From positions 220,936 through 284,935 of the forward strand of contig LSRX01000782.1 in assembly GCA_001939145.1 (NCBI GenBank): 64,000 nucleotides of DNA, read 5' to 3'. This document shows positions 1 through 12,300 of this stretch, piece after piece. Under the pieces are notes generated by a model. The model was given only the letters and a program-made list of their open reading frames with translations. It was not told the origin of the DNA and did not search any database. This DNA comes from Symbiodinium microadriaticum (Eukaryota; Sar; Dinophyceae; Suessiales; Symbiodiniaceae). Positions within the stretch are counted from its first letter, which is position 1. The number at the start of each line of letters is the position of its first letter. Both the position numbers and the translations under genes were made by a program.

Positions 1-1732
1 AGGCAACCAGAAGCCTGCTGGCGAGGCAATGACAACAGTGAAAAACCCTTTCTGTGTCTGCTTTCTGGCTTCCCGAAGTCAGTTAGTGTCTGTACTCGGT
101 ACCTCGCAGTCGATGAAACCATAGTTATTGCCTCAGACATCATTCCCGCTTGCACCAGAAAGAGGGATGCACTCACAACAGCAACAACAACATCATCATC
201 ACCAAGCAAAGCCGAGAGTCTATCATTGAATGATTTTATGAATCCTCAGCTGAGTTGCACCTCCCTTCACAAGTTGCAACGAGGAAGGAAGCTAAAACTT
301 GGACCACGGTTTGAAAGCCCACAGCGGTGCAGGCTGCCCGTCCCTACATAAAGAATGCAGTATGAAGAGCTCCTGCGAAGCCGGCATGTGACTGTTTCCA
401 ACATTCGGCAAGAGTCCACTGGTCATCATCCCAGTTGGGACAGGCCTCGCAGACCCTGCACCGGAAGAACTGGTGACATGACATGTCCGCACAGGCTCCG
501 CAGTGGGCCACGGGTTGGGGCGATTTCGGCTAGGTTCCAGCTGCGAAGGCTGCACCTTTCAAGCAAGGAAGCCTTTCCAAAGTGTCAACTCCACACCGGA
601 CTCCCAGATCAGTGTGTTGCAGGTTCGTCCCTTGCATTCCCTTGCTTTGCCGCGCCCCCTTCCTGGACAGTTCTCTTTAAGAACGTTTACATCTATGTAG
701 GTGTGCTGCGCGCTCTGGCTTGCAGCTTAACAGACCTGGCCTGGTGATGGCTGGGTGTATACTTCGTCGGACTGCTGCAGATTCTCCGTGCTTTATTAAA
801 GTGCTGTCAGGCCTGAGGCTAAATTGCTCCTTCCTCCGACGCTTTGCAAGACTGACATCATGGGCATCGAGTTGGCTCTCTGATGCGTGAGCAAGCATGC
901 TTGCGAGCACCTGCTTAAAGAGCTTGGCCCATTTTGGCCCTTGCAGGAGGATCAGTTCAGAGTTGTCAGGCAGATGCGTATCATTGCGTATCCTTCGCCA
1001 TCCTGTCACCAGGTTGACAGCGTGGATTCCGGCGCTCTATTTCGCACGAAGGTCCATAATAAAGGATCGGCCACATCTCCATGTTGCACTCAAGGAAAGG
1101 GGCAGTTCTTCCTCTGCAGAAATGTGATACTGTACTGTGCCTGGTGACATCTGCCGATGTTTTTAGTTGGACTGGCAAGTGCATACTGAATGCACCCGTC
1201 AGTGGATGCCAGCACCCGGGAACTTCCCAGTCATGGCCAGATCAGCCCCGTAACTGCATAACACCAGCGAGGGTTTAGGGTTTTAAGTCTCGGCCTGCAG
1301 GAAATTGGCGAGATAAGGAGAGCTCGCTTCCTGGCATGTTTTGGCCTTCCGCACCGAATCCGTGCGCCCGCACTTTCACCTGCCAACGAAAGCACGATGC
1401 CAGCCAGGTCAGGGAGGCTCTTGACAATGACCGACAGAACAGGCTGAAGGGACCTGAGCCCGCGCGGCCCAGACTTCTTCCGGTGCAAGATCGACCTGCA
1501 TTGGAAACAAGACAGACCCGCAAACAAAAAGTCCGATCGAACCCATGTAGACACAGATGCCCGAGTACTCACTCAATGCCGCACAACAAGAGCTCTAAGT
1601 CATGCTGGTCGACTTGTTGTGAGAGATCTGGCGGCATAGGCGACCAGTCTGGGCCACACTCGGCCATGTCAGAAGCATTCCTGGCAGCCACTCAACTCGC
1701 GGGCAACATCTGCCGTTCCTAGTGCAAGCAAG
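1..1732. other. No confident gene
   Basis: Only short open frames are present and none gives a peptide I can tie to a protein family. The region follows the 3' end of the cold-shock-like gene on the minus strand and could include its last exons or 3' flank. A run of CAA/CAT trinucleotides near 175-205 is the only simple repeat seen. Confidence 0.4.
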
Positions 1733-3496
1733 CTTCGGCATGCCCTGCGCGTTGAGAACCACATTGAAGCCTACACCCAGCTCCCAATCCACGTTCGGTT
1801 CACAGCTTGGCTGCTTGGCTACCATGTTTAGGTAGCAGAACTTGCTGTGCCGAGAAACTAACCCGCTGACCAGGTGCGACAGAGCAAGCCAGGTCCTTGT
1901 GTACATAGACATCACCTTGAGAGCAGATGAGTTCAAAAAACAGCCACAGCTCTACTGCTGAAGGTCTTCCAAGGTATCTTCACTGCACTGCACATCCCAG
2001 TGGCGGCCGAAAAAAGCTTTCACAACATCGCTTTCAATGAAGCCATACCCCAGGCTCCCGCGTTTGAAGACACCGCTCCTTGCAAGCGCAAGGTCAAAAG
2101 GGGTCCTGCGATAATCGCGTCGTGCCGATTTCTTCTGCATGACAAGTCATGCAAGTATCAGTTGCGATCATCCCTAGCTCCAAGCCCTTCAAAACCACTT
2201 CTTGGTTTGGAGAGAAGCGGGCTTGGGGCTCGAGTGCGGTTGTTCATCACAGCGCTCGTGGCGCCCTACAAGTCGAGCAACATCGAACCTGGGAAGGGCT
2301 GATTCTCAGGAGACGTACCAGGAAGAAATAAGTTAGGCACCTTGACCTGATGCAATTCGAAGTGACGCAGTGCTGGTGGACGTATTATCGTTTGAGGCGC
2401 ATGTGCCTCGCCCATCCTTCAGGTGTCTGACCCTTTGTCGTTCTTTCTTTCTCTCACTGACCTCCAAGGATAACATCATATTTCACTTGTGAGACTGGCT
2501 GCTCAGCTCATGGCAGACCTACTGACGGATTCTCACAACCCGAGGCACAAACTCCCAGAAGCTTTTAAGCCTGGCAGCAGCGCATATGCGCCATCCACGA
2601 AACACCTGAGTCGCAGCATTGGATGCGATGCCTCGCAGGGAAACAACCATACCGAAACACTTTTGACGACACCAGCCATCAGACAGAACATGAGTAATTC
2701 ATGATGCTGCACCTGCGGAAGCCCTTTGCTGGAAACGTGGATGAAGAAAGCAACTACATCACCAGGTCCGGCGACACCAGACTGTAGCACATTCTCGAAA
2801 ACATACACGTCCTGGCTCATTGCGCTCAAACGCAACATGCTCAAATTGCAAGTTTTCAGTCACAGAGTACAAGATTTGCCGCTGCCTGCCCACAACTTGC
2901 TTTCACATCGGGACAGTAGATGAAACCAGACCTTCTTGCCTGCACATCCGGGAGGAACGCAACTTGCAACAACTAAATAAACGCAAAATCAGAAGCAAAC
3001 GGTCGCATGCTGCGGCGGGGATGCTGGGTTGTAGCTTTTGACGAGACCCCAGTAGACCTCAGTGACGGCCCAGCTATGGAGCAAGCACATACTCCCCAGC
3101 TCAAGTAATGAGCCGGTATGTTACTTTGCAGCCACACCTGCTATGCTCCGTCTGCGTGACTGCTGATTGGACAGCTGGGAATTAGGTACCATCTTGCTCC
3201 CAGGCTTATTCGTCTTGCGTGCTCAGTTACAGCTCTCGGCACACACTGCCATCTGAATTGGAAAGCAACCCTTGCCACCACACTTCTACGACCCAGTGGC
3301 CCCAGCACTAGCACTCCTACCAGCGTGCAAGTACAATATGCTTGTCGTCACGCGTCGTCGTAGCTTAGGGCATAGGCAAGTTTGACGGATACTGCCATGA
3401 GGCTTTCTTGCGGTGAGACTGCCTGGGTCTTCATATTAAGTGAGAGCACCTGCTCCCCAGCCTGCCTTTTTTGGGCGGCTTGCCGAACATCACGGC
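1733..3496 (-). CDS. Multi-module cold-shock-domain-like protein (partial)
   Basis: Probable nucleic-acid-binding protein built from repeated cold-shock-like modules, a type common in dinoflagellates. Three modules can be read on the minus strand. Module 1: one exon, 3496-3423, reading GRDVRQAAQKRQAGEQVL then NMKTQ. Module 2: exons 2931-2886 (SGFIYCPDVKASCGQ) and about 2811-2713 (DVYVFENVLQSGVAGPGDVV, ending KGLPQ). Module 3: exons 2078-2005 (GSLGYGFIESDVVKAFFG), 1915-1863 (DVYVHKDLACSVAPGQR) and 1780-about 1733 (GVGFNVVLNAQGMPK). The shared pattern GFI-x(n)-GRDV-x-x-H-x(n)-G-x-x-V-x-F-x(n)-KG-x-PQ is the family signature. The joins keep phase: the module 3 arginine is split as C|GT across a GC-AG intron. 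Neither the start nor the stop codon is identified. RNA or DNA binding is inferred from the fold family. Confidence 0.7.
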
Positions 3497-5636
3497 CTGA
3501 CCGTGACGCGGGTGACGGCAGGTCATGCGTCCGAAAAGCTTTGCCAACCTTGCGGACTGTCATCCGCGGCATCAGCTTCGAAGCTCTGTCTGCCACGCTT
3601 GCGTCCGGCGAAAGCTTCAGGAAGGCCAGAGGGCCTCCAAATCATGGAGAGACCGGAGTTTCGCAGCTTCAAGCGCGCTCCGCCTGCTTGGAGTTGGTGC
3701 CAAGACGGGATTCCAGAGTCTGGGCGGTCTTGCCCTGGAGCCACAGATTTCAGTGGGATCGCGCACGCACGGTCATGCTGATCACTCTCAACTAAGGTGC
3801 TGTTCTTTTGGCATCGCAAAGGCCAGTGGAGGTGGCTGTCGAGCATCTTGAATGGAAACGGAGGCACCTGAGCTTGAAAGCCACTGGCTTGTTGATCACT
3901 GCTACAGTTCCCGCGATGTGGAATCAACCAGGCCCTCCCGTCCGTTCACACTCTCTGCCAAAATAAAAAAAAGGCTCCGTACATATCGCTTTCCACCACC
4001 TCGGACACCCTGCCTTCACTGCCCTCTTCGACAGACTCGTCGGACGCGACCGCCACAAGCCCCGCGAGCCTTGCTCAGTCAGAGAGGACTGGGCACTCAC
4101 AGAGAACAATCCCTTCGCTGCTTCCAGGGAGCTGGTACGCCATTGCCAGGCGAGCTTGGGCTAGCGAAGGATTCCATGAATGCACCGCGGCATATCCGCG
4201 TGGTGAAGAAATGCAACGGATGGCATGACTTCTTATCCGAATGCTCCTGTGTAAGAGTGATATTTTGAATGCAAAGCAAAAGCCAGTTGGCATGCTTTCT
4301 ATCTTTGCCTGGGGATTTCAAGCTATGTCAGTTGTCGAATCATATGCTACCTCTCGCCGCTCATCAGAGCATGGTTTGGCATTGGGTGGTTCAGAGTTTA
4401 GAGTTCCAGTCTCGTGTCATGCCAAGTCGACTTGGGCCATGTTCTCGACTCGGCACAGATCTCTCACAGCTACTCCAAGAGATCGGAGCAACAAATTTTC
4501 TCTTGGGCACCCATCCAATGTCTTACCTCCTCGTGGCTCACCGGGAACCACAATATTGCACGCACTTAGTCATTCCCTGAAGCTTGCTATTTGTACCGGA
4601 ATGCTCGGGGTGCTCTACAAAACTGGCTTATCCAAAGGGTTACTTGGGAAAGGCGGTGACTGCCATGAAAAGGACCATGGCAGTGGCCAGGTAGGCTCTC
4701 CAGAGAAGCTGATGAAACAACGTTTGCTCAACAATTTACTAGGTTAGCCCTGATTGGAAAAAGAGTGTTACATATGTGCTGAACAGACATGCAGGAAGCT
4801 GTCTGAGGTCAAGGCGAAATCATCAAGACTCACGAGTCTGTTGTCCTCATTTCAGAGCATCCCTTTGCAGCATCAAGCCCAAACAAGAACACCAACTTTG
4901 GCGATGTACATCCAGCATACAAGCAGAAGAGACCAGGCATTCTCAGCAACAAGACCACTCGCGACGGAAGGCGGGGAGTGGAAGCTCTGCCCGAAACCAC
5001 GCAGTCAGGACAGATCAGGAGGGTGGGACACAGGTTTCTGGAGCTTGTTCGATCTAGAAAGCCAAGAAGGTGGAGGCCGTCAGACACCAAGGCATTTCGA
5101 CCCGAATGGGCGCATGTTGCAGTAGCCAAACTCTGCCGAACACTTCAGGCCACTCCTCAGGCAACTCGGCCAATAGGACGTGAGACACCAGGCGCAGGTT
5201 AGCATCAACCTGAGTGGCAGGGTCAAGCCAGGAGTCTGCACATGGCAATTAGAGCAGCTTGGTTCCAGCCCGGTCCCAGCCTTGCACGTGCGGCAGTCCA
5301 GCGGGGCACATCTCACTTTTTACGCTGCAGCATTGCTCACTTCTCGGCAGCCCTGGTCTAGAGACATTTCACATGCCTGATTGGCCTGCATCGAATCCAC
5401 GCAGCGCGCGTGAATTGCAGACTCAGTGATGAACGGTGTGGTGTCGTCGGCTACGACCAAAACGGCACATGCGTGGGAGTCGTCACTCGCCCTGCACCTT
5501 GCACAGCATAGCAACAGAAAAGCAGCCACCATTAAAATGTCACGTGATAGCTAGGCTAATGGCCAACCAAGTTCAATAAACCCCTTCTCCGCGCAAGCAG
5601 AATGTAACACGACAATCTGCAAACATGCCGCCGAAC
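3497..5636. other. Region without a recognised gene
   Basis: The minus strand has open stretches, notably about 3523-3927, but none matches a family known to me. Upstream exons of the cold-shock-like gene (the N-terminal half of module 1) are expected here. Between 4000 and 5600 I see only short frames on both strands and no simple repeat of note. Confidence 0.35.
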
Positions 5637-7811
5637 TCACACTCGCACTCTACAGACTCTATCGACTCTAGTCTCGTTTCGCCGACAAGGAGCCACACCC
5701 TGACTGTCCAGATAAGCACTTGGAGGGTACTTGGCCGGCCCTCCACCAGCTCCGACTGCAACTGGCATCCTTGTTCCGCCGATACAATCTACAGGAATCT
5801 ACCGGTCTCAGTCTGGCTCTCAGTCTCCTGAACGCTCCTGGTTGCACCAAGCCAAGCATCTTGAAGTCAGCTGTCGCATTGAAGAAGAAAGCAAGGGAGC
5901 TTCGCGGATGGTCCTTGCATGTTGCATGCTGTTGTGCTGGCATGGCATAGGTTTTCAAGGGCGTTCTGTCAAGAAAAGCTGGTTCGTTCTAAACAGGACA
6001 AGGTGCGCTGGCATTCAACACGTAATGCCGTGCGGATTGGAATGTGTCCTTAAGGCTTCGATATGCCTTGAACATGGAAGGCCCGGCCTACGAAAAGTTG
6101 CTGCATCCTAGCGAGTGCACCTCAGCTGTTGCCCAGACTCGTTTGAAACTTGCCGCAGGATTTCCCCAGCATTCACGACCAAAGCCCCCGGCTTTGTAGG
6201 AACGCGCACCCACCGCTCCGAGCAAAACGCCCAAACCTGCGAGTCAGCGGGAGAGCAGAAAGAAATGAATGCCAGGGCTCCGAGTGTTTGACCGCGAGTC
6301 AGGGAAGCTATAAATCTATAAGTACTGCAAGTACCGGTGCAAGCCGGTGTGAAAGCTGCTGTAGGCAGAGGGATTGAAAAACTGTCCCAAAGTCCGCTCT
6401 AATGCTGCAGGACCTGCAGGATCCAGCCAGAGCCGGCCGTCCTGCCCTGTGACGTGGGTTTTTTCAAGGAGTCTCGTTAGTCTAGTTACCGCCTCGCCGT
6501 CTGCGCTTCTAATGTAAAAATATGTAGCGCATTGAAGTGCGCACCTGAAAATGCAGTAGTGGCTACCTCTATTTTACCTTCAAGGCAGAATCATCAAGGC
6601 GTAATGTTCGGGAATGAGACCCGTACAGTGTCTGGGTTGCACTGAGCACATAGTGTGCCGGCATTCTCACCTCGCCTACGGAATCAAGAGCAGCTGCTAA
6701 TGAAACCAAGGCACGACGAGGCTAGACTCAATCTCAGACCGGTGCAAGAGCGTAAAGAAGGATGTGTCGACATGCGGTGCAATTCCGTACTGGCCATCCT
6801 CGTAGCCTTGCGAGGGATGCACAAGGCAGGAGGGACATTGCACTCCCACACCGTCCATTACTAAGGCGGGCCTGAACAGGCAGGATACCTTGACAGCCTC
6901 AGCCTCCACAATGGCGATCGAAATGCAGGATTCAAGTACGAATCGGCTTCGCCTAGAGCTGCAGAGAGAAATGGCAGCAATTTGCAAGCCAATTCCTCCA
7001 TGGCTGCTGCATACTGCTCCACCGCTCTCCTCCATGCTATCCCAAGCTCACAGGGCCAGGGCATATCTTCCAATCGAATGTTTCTTGGGCCATGCTCACG
7101 CTTGACGATGAAGGCCTCAACCACGTTTCCTTTCGGCCTTCGTGGAAGCTTCCGGCTATGCAGCGGCAGATAACCAGTACCGGAAGGGAACCTTCCCTGG
7201 TCCATTGTATACTTTTGCTTGACTTCATAAGACAAGCTCCCAAACTCTTCAATAAGTCGCGTCCCGGCATCCAAGACATCCTGTTCGATGCCGTGGTTTG
7301 CGAGAAAAAAGAATCCAACCTTTTTGCAGGCATCGCGCAGTCTTGCCACAAAACCTTCGGGGTCTTCGTGGCATGTGGCCCAGTCGATGGTCGGAATTTC
7401 ATCCTCTGATGCGATAGGAATGGTATCCAGGCAGCTGGGAGCCGCCCAGCCGATTGCTTCTTTCTGTAGTGATGCTTCCTTGGCTTCGGCGTTAAAGAAT
7501 CCTGCATCAGCATTTTCGCCGACTCGCACAGGGCTTCGGCTTCGCGCGGAGCGTGCAATGGAGGCACGATCAGTTGCAGCCTCGAGAAGGCGACCTAAGG
7601 CCCCTAAACCAACGGCCGCTCCGTCTGCTCGCAGAGAATATTCCTCAAGGATCTCTCCTGATAACCGCTTGCTGCCTTCGCAGCCACTTCGCCGCAACAC
7701 AGTGTTCAAGCAATCACCCAGCTCGCCCAGAGAAAGTAGGCCATCTTTGTCAGCATCAAACTCTTGCAAGCAATCTTCTGCTGACGGCAGCCGGAGTCTG
7801 CTCAGGGCCAT
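5637..7811 (-). CDS. EF-hand / 2-oxoglutarate Fe(II) dioxygenase fusion
   Basis: Non-haem iron oxygenase of the isopenicillin N synthase-like superfamily with an N-terminal EF-hand. Exon 1 (7811-6872) starts at an ATG and carries a canonical Ca2+ loop, DADKDGLLSLGE, near residue 18, then the DIOX_N segment (IDWATCHEDPEGF, KKVGFFFLANHGI). Exon 2 starts at 6806 (GYEDGQYGIAPHVDTSFFTL) and supplies the HxD iron ligands. Exon 3 (6236-6141) reads SERWVRVP, GALVVNAGEILRQVSN. Exon 4 (6048-6013) reads DTFQSARHYVLN and gives the distal histidine. Exon 5 (5913-5861) reads DHPRSSLAFFFNATADFK with the 2-oxoglutarate-binding R-x-S. Exon 6 (5769-5637) reads MPVAVG, KYPPSAYLDSQG and reaches a stop. Introns 1, 3, 4 and 5 use GC, GA, GC and GA donors. 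A small exon between 2 and 3 is probably missing. Substrate unknown; Ca2+ control is an inference from the EF-hand. Confidence 0.88.
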
Positions 7812-9312
7812 GGCAAAAGACTACCACCCGACGATTCATTCATGTTGTCTTCAATCCGCGAATGCTGTTGTGATGCGCATCTCCTCGTGACACTGGGTTC
7901 TGTGGCTGGCTCTTGTTCAACGAGCCCCGATGTACCATCAGCATGATCTTTCGGGAATCACCTCCGACTGTCTGACTGCACACTTTCGAGCGATACAGGC
8001 ATCACTTTTTGCAGCTGTCAACTGCACGGCCTGCACGAGATGTTGCACTGCACTGCTCTGCACCGATGAAGCTCACTTCGAAGCCAGGTGCAGAAGCAGA
8101 CAATCTAACGGAAACGACGAAACCAACCGTCAATCTTTCACCAGGCTGGCTTCGAGAACTCTATCTTGCTCGTCGCACGAGTGGAGCCGATACACAGGGG
8201 AATGCTGAGGGAGCCAGGGCATGACTGCTCTCAAGCGAGGTGAAGGACGTACGAGTGAGTAGGAAGAGGTCAAGGGCTCGGACGCAGCTCATCCGTTTGC
8301 TCTTTAGAGGACTGCTTGCCTTGCTTGCACTTTGACAACTATCAAAAAGAAACGAGGTTGAGACGTGTCACCGGTTTGAAAAGCAGTCTGGCTAAGCCAT
8401 CACTGGATACGGCACCCATCAGAACAGCAAACATGGTGTTCCACGCGCACTTGGTCCAACTCCTCCTCGCACTGGTCACGGCATCCACTTATATACAAAG
8501 GGACGACAGCGTATTAATCGTAGCTATCATTACTTGGTGATTGGAGCTGCATTTCCCGGTGCAGCAGGCTTCAACCCCAGATTTCTGTTTGCACCGACTA
8601 CCGACCCAGACCCAGCGACTTTCAAAACAGCTGAACGTGCCGCTGAAAGAGGCGACTTCAGCAGTCCTGCGTGCACGGCACTTCCACGTGGGAAGAGACG
8701 TTGATGTCCTCTTCCACCAGGCCGTTCCTGGCTTTGCGGGTTTGCGGCTTACGGAACGCCCCAAACACGTCATGCCTGGATACAGGCTGCCCGTTGAGGA
8801 TGGGAGACTGGCCTGATGCAAACATCTCTCGGTTGGGTGTGCCTTCGCTATCCCTTGATCTGAGAAGCCAGACCCACGCTTGTTCTGATAGCAAGCGGTT
8901 TGCTGCGCTTCCGAACACCATTCTCCTGCAAGCCATGTGTTTTATGCGCACAACATGAAGTGGGACGGATTGATCTCTCCTCTTTGTCAATGTGCGAATC
9001 AATCACCCGAGCCTCAGCCGCCATATCGATACACACGATCATGCTCCGCTTGTTCTAGAATCGTATGGTGGCTGACACCCATTCAATTGAACGAGGTTGC
9101 AGCCACTGAATGTCTTAAACTCTATTTGTGTGGGCGCATCTGTGATGCCTCAAACAGGCAGGGGAAACAACAAAGAGCAAAGCCGAGAGGACCCCATACC
9201 TAGTTTTGGATCTACGACCGTATAGACCACTCCACCCAAGAGATCCAGAGTGATCCGGCACATGGAGTCGGAACATTAATGTAAACCTGGACCGACGAGC
9301 AGGAGCCGACTC
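7812..9312. other. Intergenic stretch, one weak exon candidate
   Basis: This separates the oxygenase gene from the CDPK stop codon. About 8990-8665 on the minus strand is open (SPILNGQPVSRHDVFGAF, NGLVEEDINVSSHVEVP) and has a coding feel, but no family could be assigned. No promoter motif is recognised; dinoflagellates usually lack a TATA box. Confidence 0.35.
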
Positions 9313-12300
9313 TCAGGAAAAGGAAGACCGGATTGCGGACTCAGGAGCAGCAGCATCCGCATGATGCTGCTTCACATCTCCGTAGCCGCCTCTAAGATAT
9401 TCGATCCACTCCTGCACTGGCTTCGGCTCTCACAGTAACAAGCAGACCCTCACTGCGGGCCTCATAGGAGATTCTTCCGTCATGCTTGAGATCAGCCTCG
9501 TCCCTCAAGTCACATGCTTCGCCAATCGAGCGGCTTCAGTTTAAGGGCATGCTGCAACTTGCAAAGATTCATCCAAGCCGCAACAGCGTCTGCACCTCGT
9601 TGCCTTCAAAGGTTTCACCCAGCACCTCCTTGAGGTTGTCTACCTTCAGATTAGTCTCAGATAGACTACAGATCACGGGCACTGCATCGGAGCCGGACAA
9701 GGCAACCCTAGATTGGGTGGAGCCCTAGAATCAGCTCCTGAACTCGCGGTCACTCACACACACTTAGACATCATCCAAACCCGTTCCGACAAACCTGCGT
9801 GCTCACATGCGCTCACGAAGGCATGCTTGCACCCGTGGAGCCTTTTAATCTCCAAGCATGTGACATGCATCTTCCGCCGAAGCGGCAGTGATGAAACCGG
9901 AGTTGTCAGTGTCAAAGCGACGGAAGGCCACCTGTCGCACAGAGACTTCGGTCCGGTCGCGGAAGGACAGGCCAGCCCAGTAAGGCGAATGCCCGAGAGC
10001 CTTTGGTTCTGTCTTTGAGAGGCAGTACAGTAGAACAGAAATCTTCCCGCACAGGTCCATCAAACGCCTCCAGGAGCCACAGGTGCTAGTTCATATGTTG
10101 GCTCCACCCGCCAGATGAACCGCCCAGTTTGCCATGCAATGTTTCTGGTTCAGCGTTTGTCGTGTTTACATGGATGACGGGCCGAATGGTCGCTGGCACA
10201 TGTCATGTCGAGGGCTGACATTGCTGCGATTGCCACATGTCTGCATCGCGGTGCCGGCACGGTAGACGATCTGATATTATGGGGGTCTAAAGTTTATCTC
10301 GTGTCGCTGCATTACCCGTAAACAGCCCGTACAAACTGTAGCACCGAACAACTATGTCGAAAGGGAGTTCGCTGCCTCGGAGACGCCCCTCTTTCATGTC
10401 TCAGCAAGGGTGTAAGTGTAACGAGGCTGTCTGACTAGCCACTCCGAAGAACGACCAGGCCTTTAGAAGGTCGTCGTGAAGTGCTATCCTTGAAGACACC
10501 TTGCTTTGCTCCGTTTACTCCACGTGCAACTGCTGCAATCCAGTCATCTGTGAAAGCAGGATACCGTGAATGCATCGTACAAGCCTGTACATCAACCGGT
10601 AGTGCCACCTCACACGCACAAACACAGAGTACATGTTCTAGCCCAATTTGCAGTGGAGTCGCCATTGCGGCGAGGAACTCACGGTAGTTGACCTCGTCCT
10701 GCCGACGATTGGTGGAGGAAATCAGACATTGTTGGCTGAACCAGGGAAGTCCTTGTGGTTTGCATCCAAGGCTTTGAAAGCATTCCTTTCGCAGCAGCTG
10801 CACAGTTGCCAAGCATAAATGGGAACGATGTCTCTTCTCGACGGTGTTTGGGTACAATTTGATTCTCATGAAGGGCTTGTGGCTGGCTGGCGACGTTCAT
10901 ACACGATGCCTCGCGCTGCTTCAATAACTATTTGTGATTCAGTTGTTGCTCTCTCTCCGTCTCCAACAGGGCAGGAATGACACTGCGGGGCACAGAGTCC
11001 GCACTTCAAGGTTGCTCAAGACAAGGCAACTTTGCGGAACCTCGTCCCGTCTGCTTTCAGCTTTTGCCCACGCACCGCCATCCACTATCCGAAGAAAACA
11101 GCCATCACTGATGTCGGAAGGCAAAGGGTTCGTTTACGAGCTTGGACATGAATACCCGGAACGAGTGCCAGGTCGAGGGTTTGCAACTAGTGTGCACCTT
11201 GTCCTTCCGAAGCAAGAATCGTAATCAATCATCAAAACACTCTCTCTCTCTCTCTCTCTCTCCCTCTCTCCGGGGACAAGGACAAAACACTCTTTCTCTC
11301 TCTCTCTTTCTTTCGCCAGGGCTGTGGGCACAGGAGTTGCCCCCTGTGCCTCTCTCTCTCTCTCTCTCTCTCACGGACTCAGTCACCTGTCAGCCGCGAC
11401 GCGCAGCATATCAAGACACTCAGAAAGGAACACGCTTGCAAAACCATCTACAAAACTTGCAATCAAGAACGCTGAGAACAAGTAACCGGTTTTTCTTCTG
11501 GCACTGCGCCGGGGAACTCCAGAGTTGCATCGTCCATCTTGATGTTCTGCTCCACTGCCATCTTGAACCTGGATTGCTTGGCTCTTCCTTCACTAGGGCT
11601 CCAGCAGCTCCAGTTGCAAGCCTCCTATATCAGCCGCGACAGACCAGTTCCAAAAGGTCCAAGTAGCTCATTGATTGTGATGGTGCCACTTCTGTCTTTG
11701 TCGATCGCCAAGAAGGCATCCCGGACCTGGCGTCACACCAAAATTTTGGAACTTCGTGGCCTTGCCGTTCGCGGGCCTTGCTGCGCTCTTCCACGCTGAG
11801 TGACCAAGCCATCACGCCCAAGCAAGCCCTGCGGAAAACAGACACCTCGAGCACCAGGCTCTCACAGATCTTTCCCCCAACACCCCCTAACTGCCATGCG
11901 TTGTCATGTGCCATGGCACTTTGGCAAAATTGCAAAGGTCTTCGATCATTGCTTGGTCGATCAGGCTGTCCTTGCAGTGGACGGCAAGAATGGTCGAGCC
12001 GACAAGATTTCATAAGACATCCATATTCGACACTGACCTTGAATTCACCCTCACGATCCTCACGTCACAACCGTATCGGACTCCAAACAGTGGCCTCAAC
12101 GACTTCTCCGATACTGATGTTGATTTAGAAATGCACTACTCCTGCCATCCGCTTCATTTGGTGAAGCCCGACCTACCCACCCGCCCCCCACCTGCCCTTC
12201 TGCCCGCCCACCCCCACACTTGCATCACGTAGACGTAGACGTAGGATCAACCCGACGGGCCCCAGGACCGTGGCCCCAACAATAACCTCCACTGCGGAAT

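Noticed and set aside
920-950. Sequence CCCATTTTGGCCCTTG resembling the dinoflagellate spliced leader
   Set aside because: Too many differences from the 22-base leader and no splice donor after it.
3382-3795. Plus-strand open frame of 137 codons
   Set aside because: Overlaps the minus-strand cold-shock-like exon at 3496-3423 and shows no family similarity.
6420-6545. Minus-strand stretch reading YIRSADGEAVTRLTRLLEK
   Set aside because: Lies between oxygenase exons 2 and 3 and looks coding, but does not match the expected oxygenase sequence there and has no clear acceptor. Probably intronic.
7288-7890. Plus-strand open frame of 200 codons
   Set aside because: Lies antisense to exon 1 of the oxygenase gene, whose minus-strand product is clearly recognisable.
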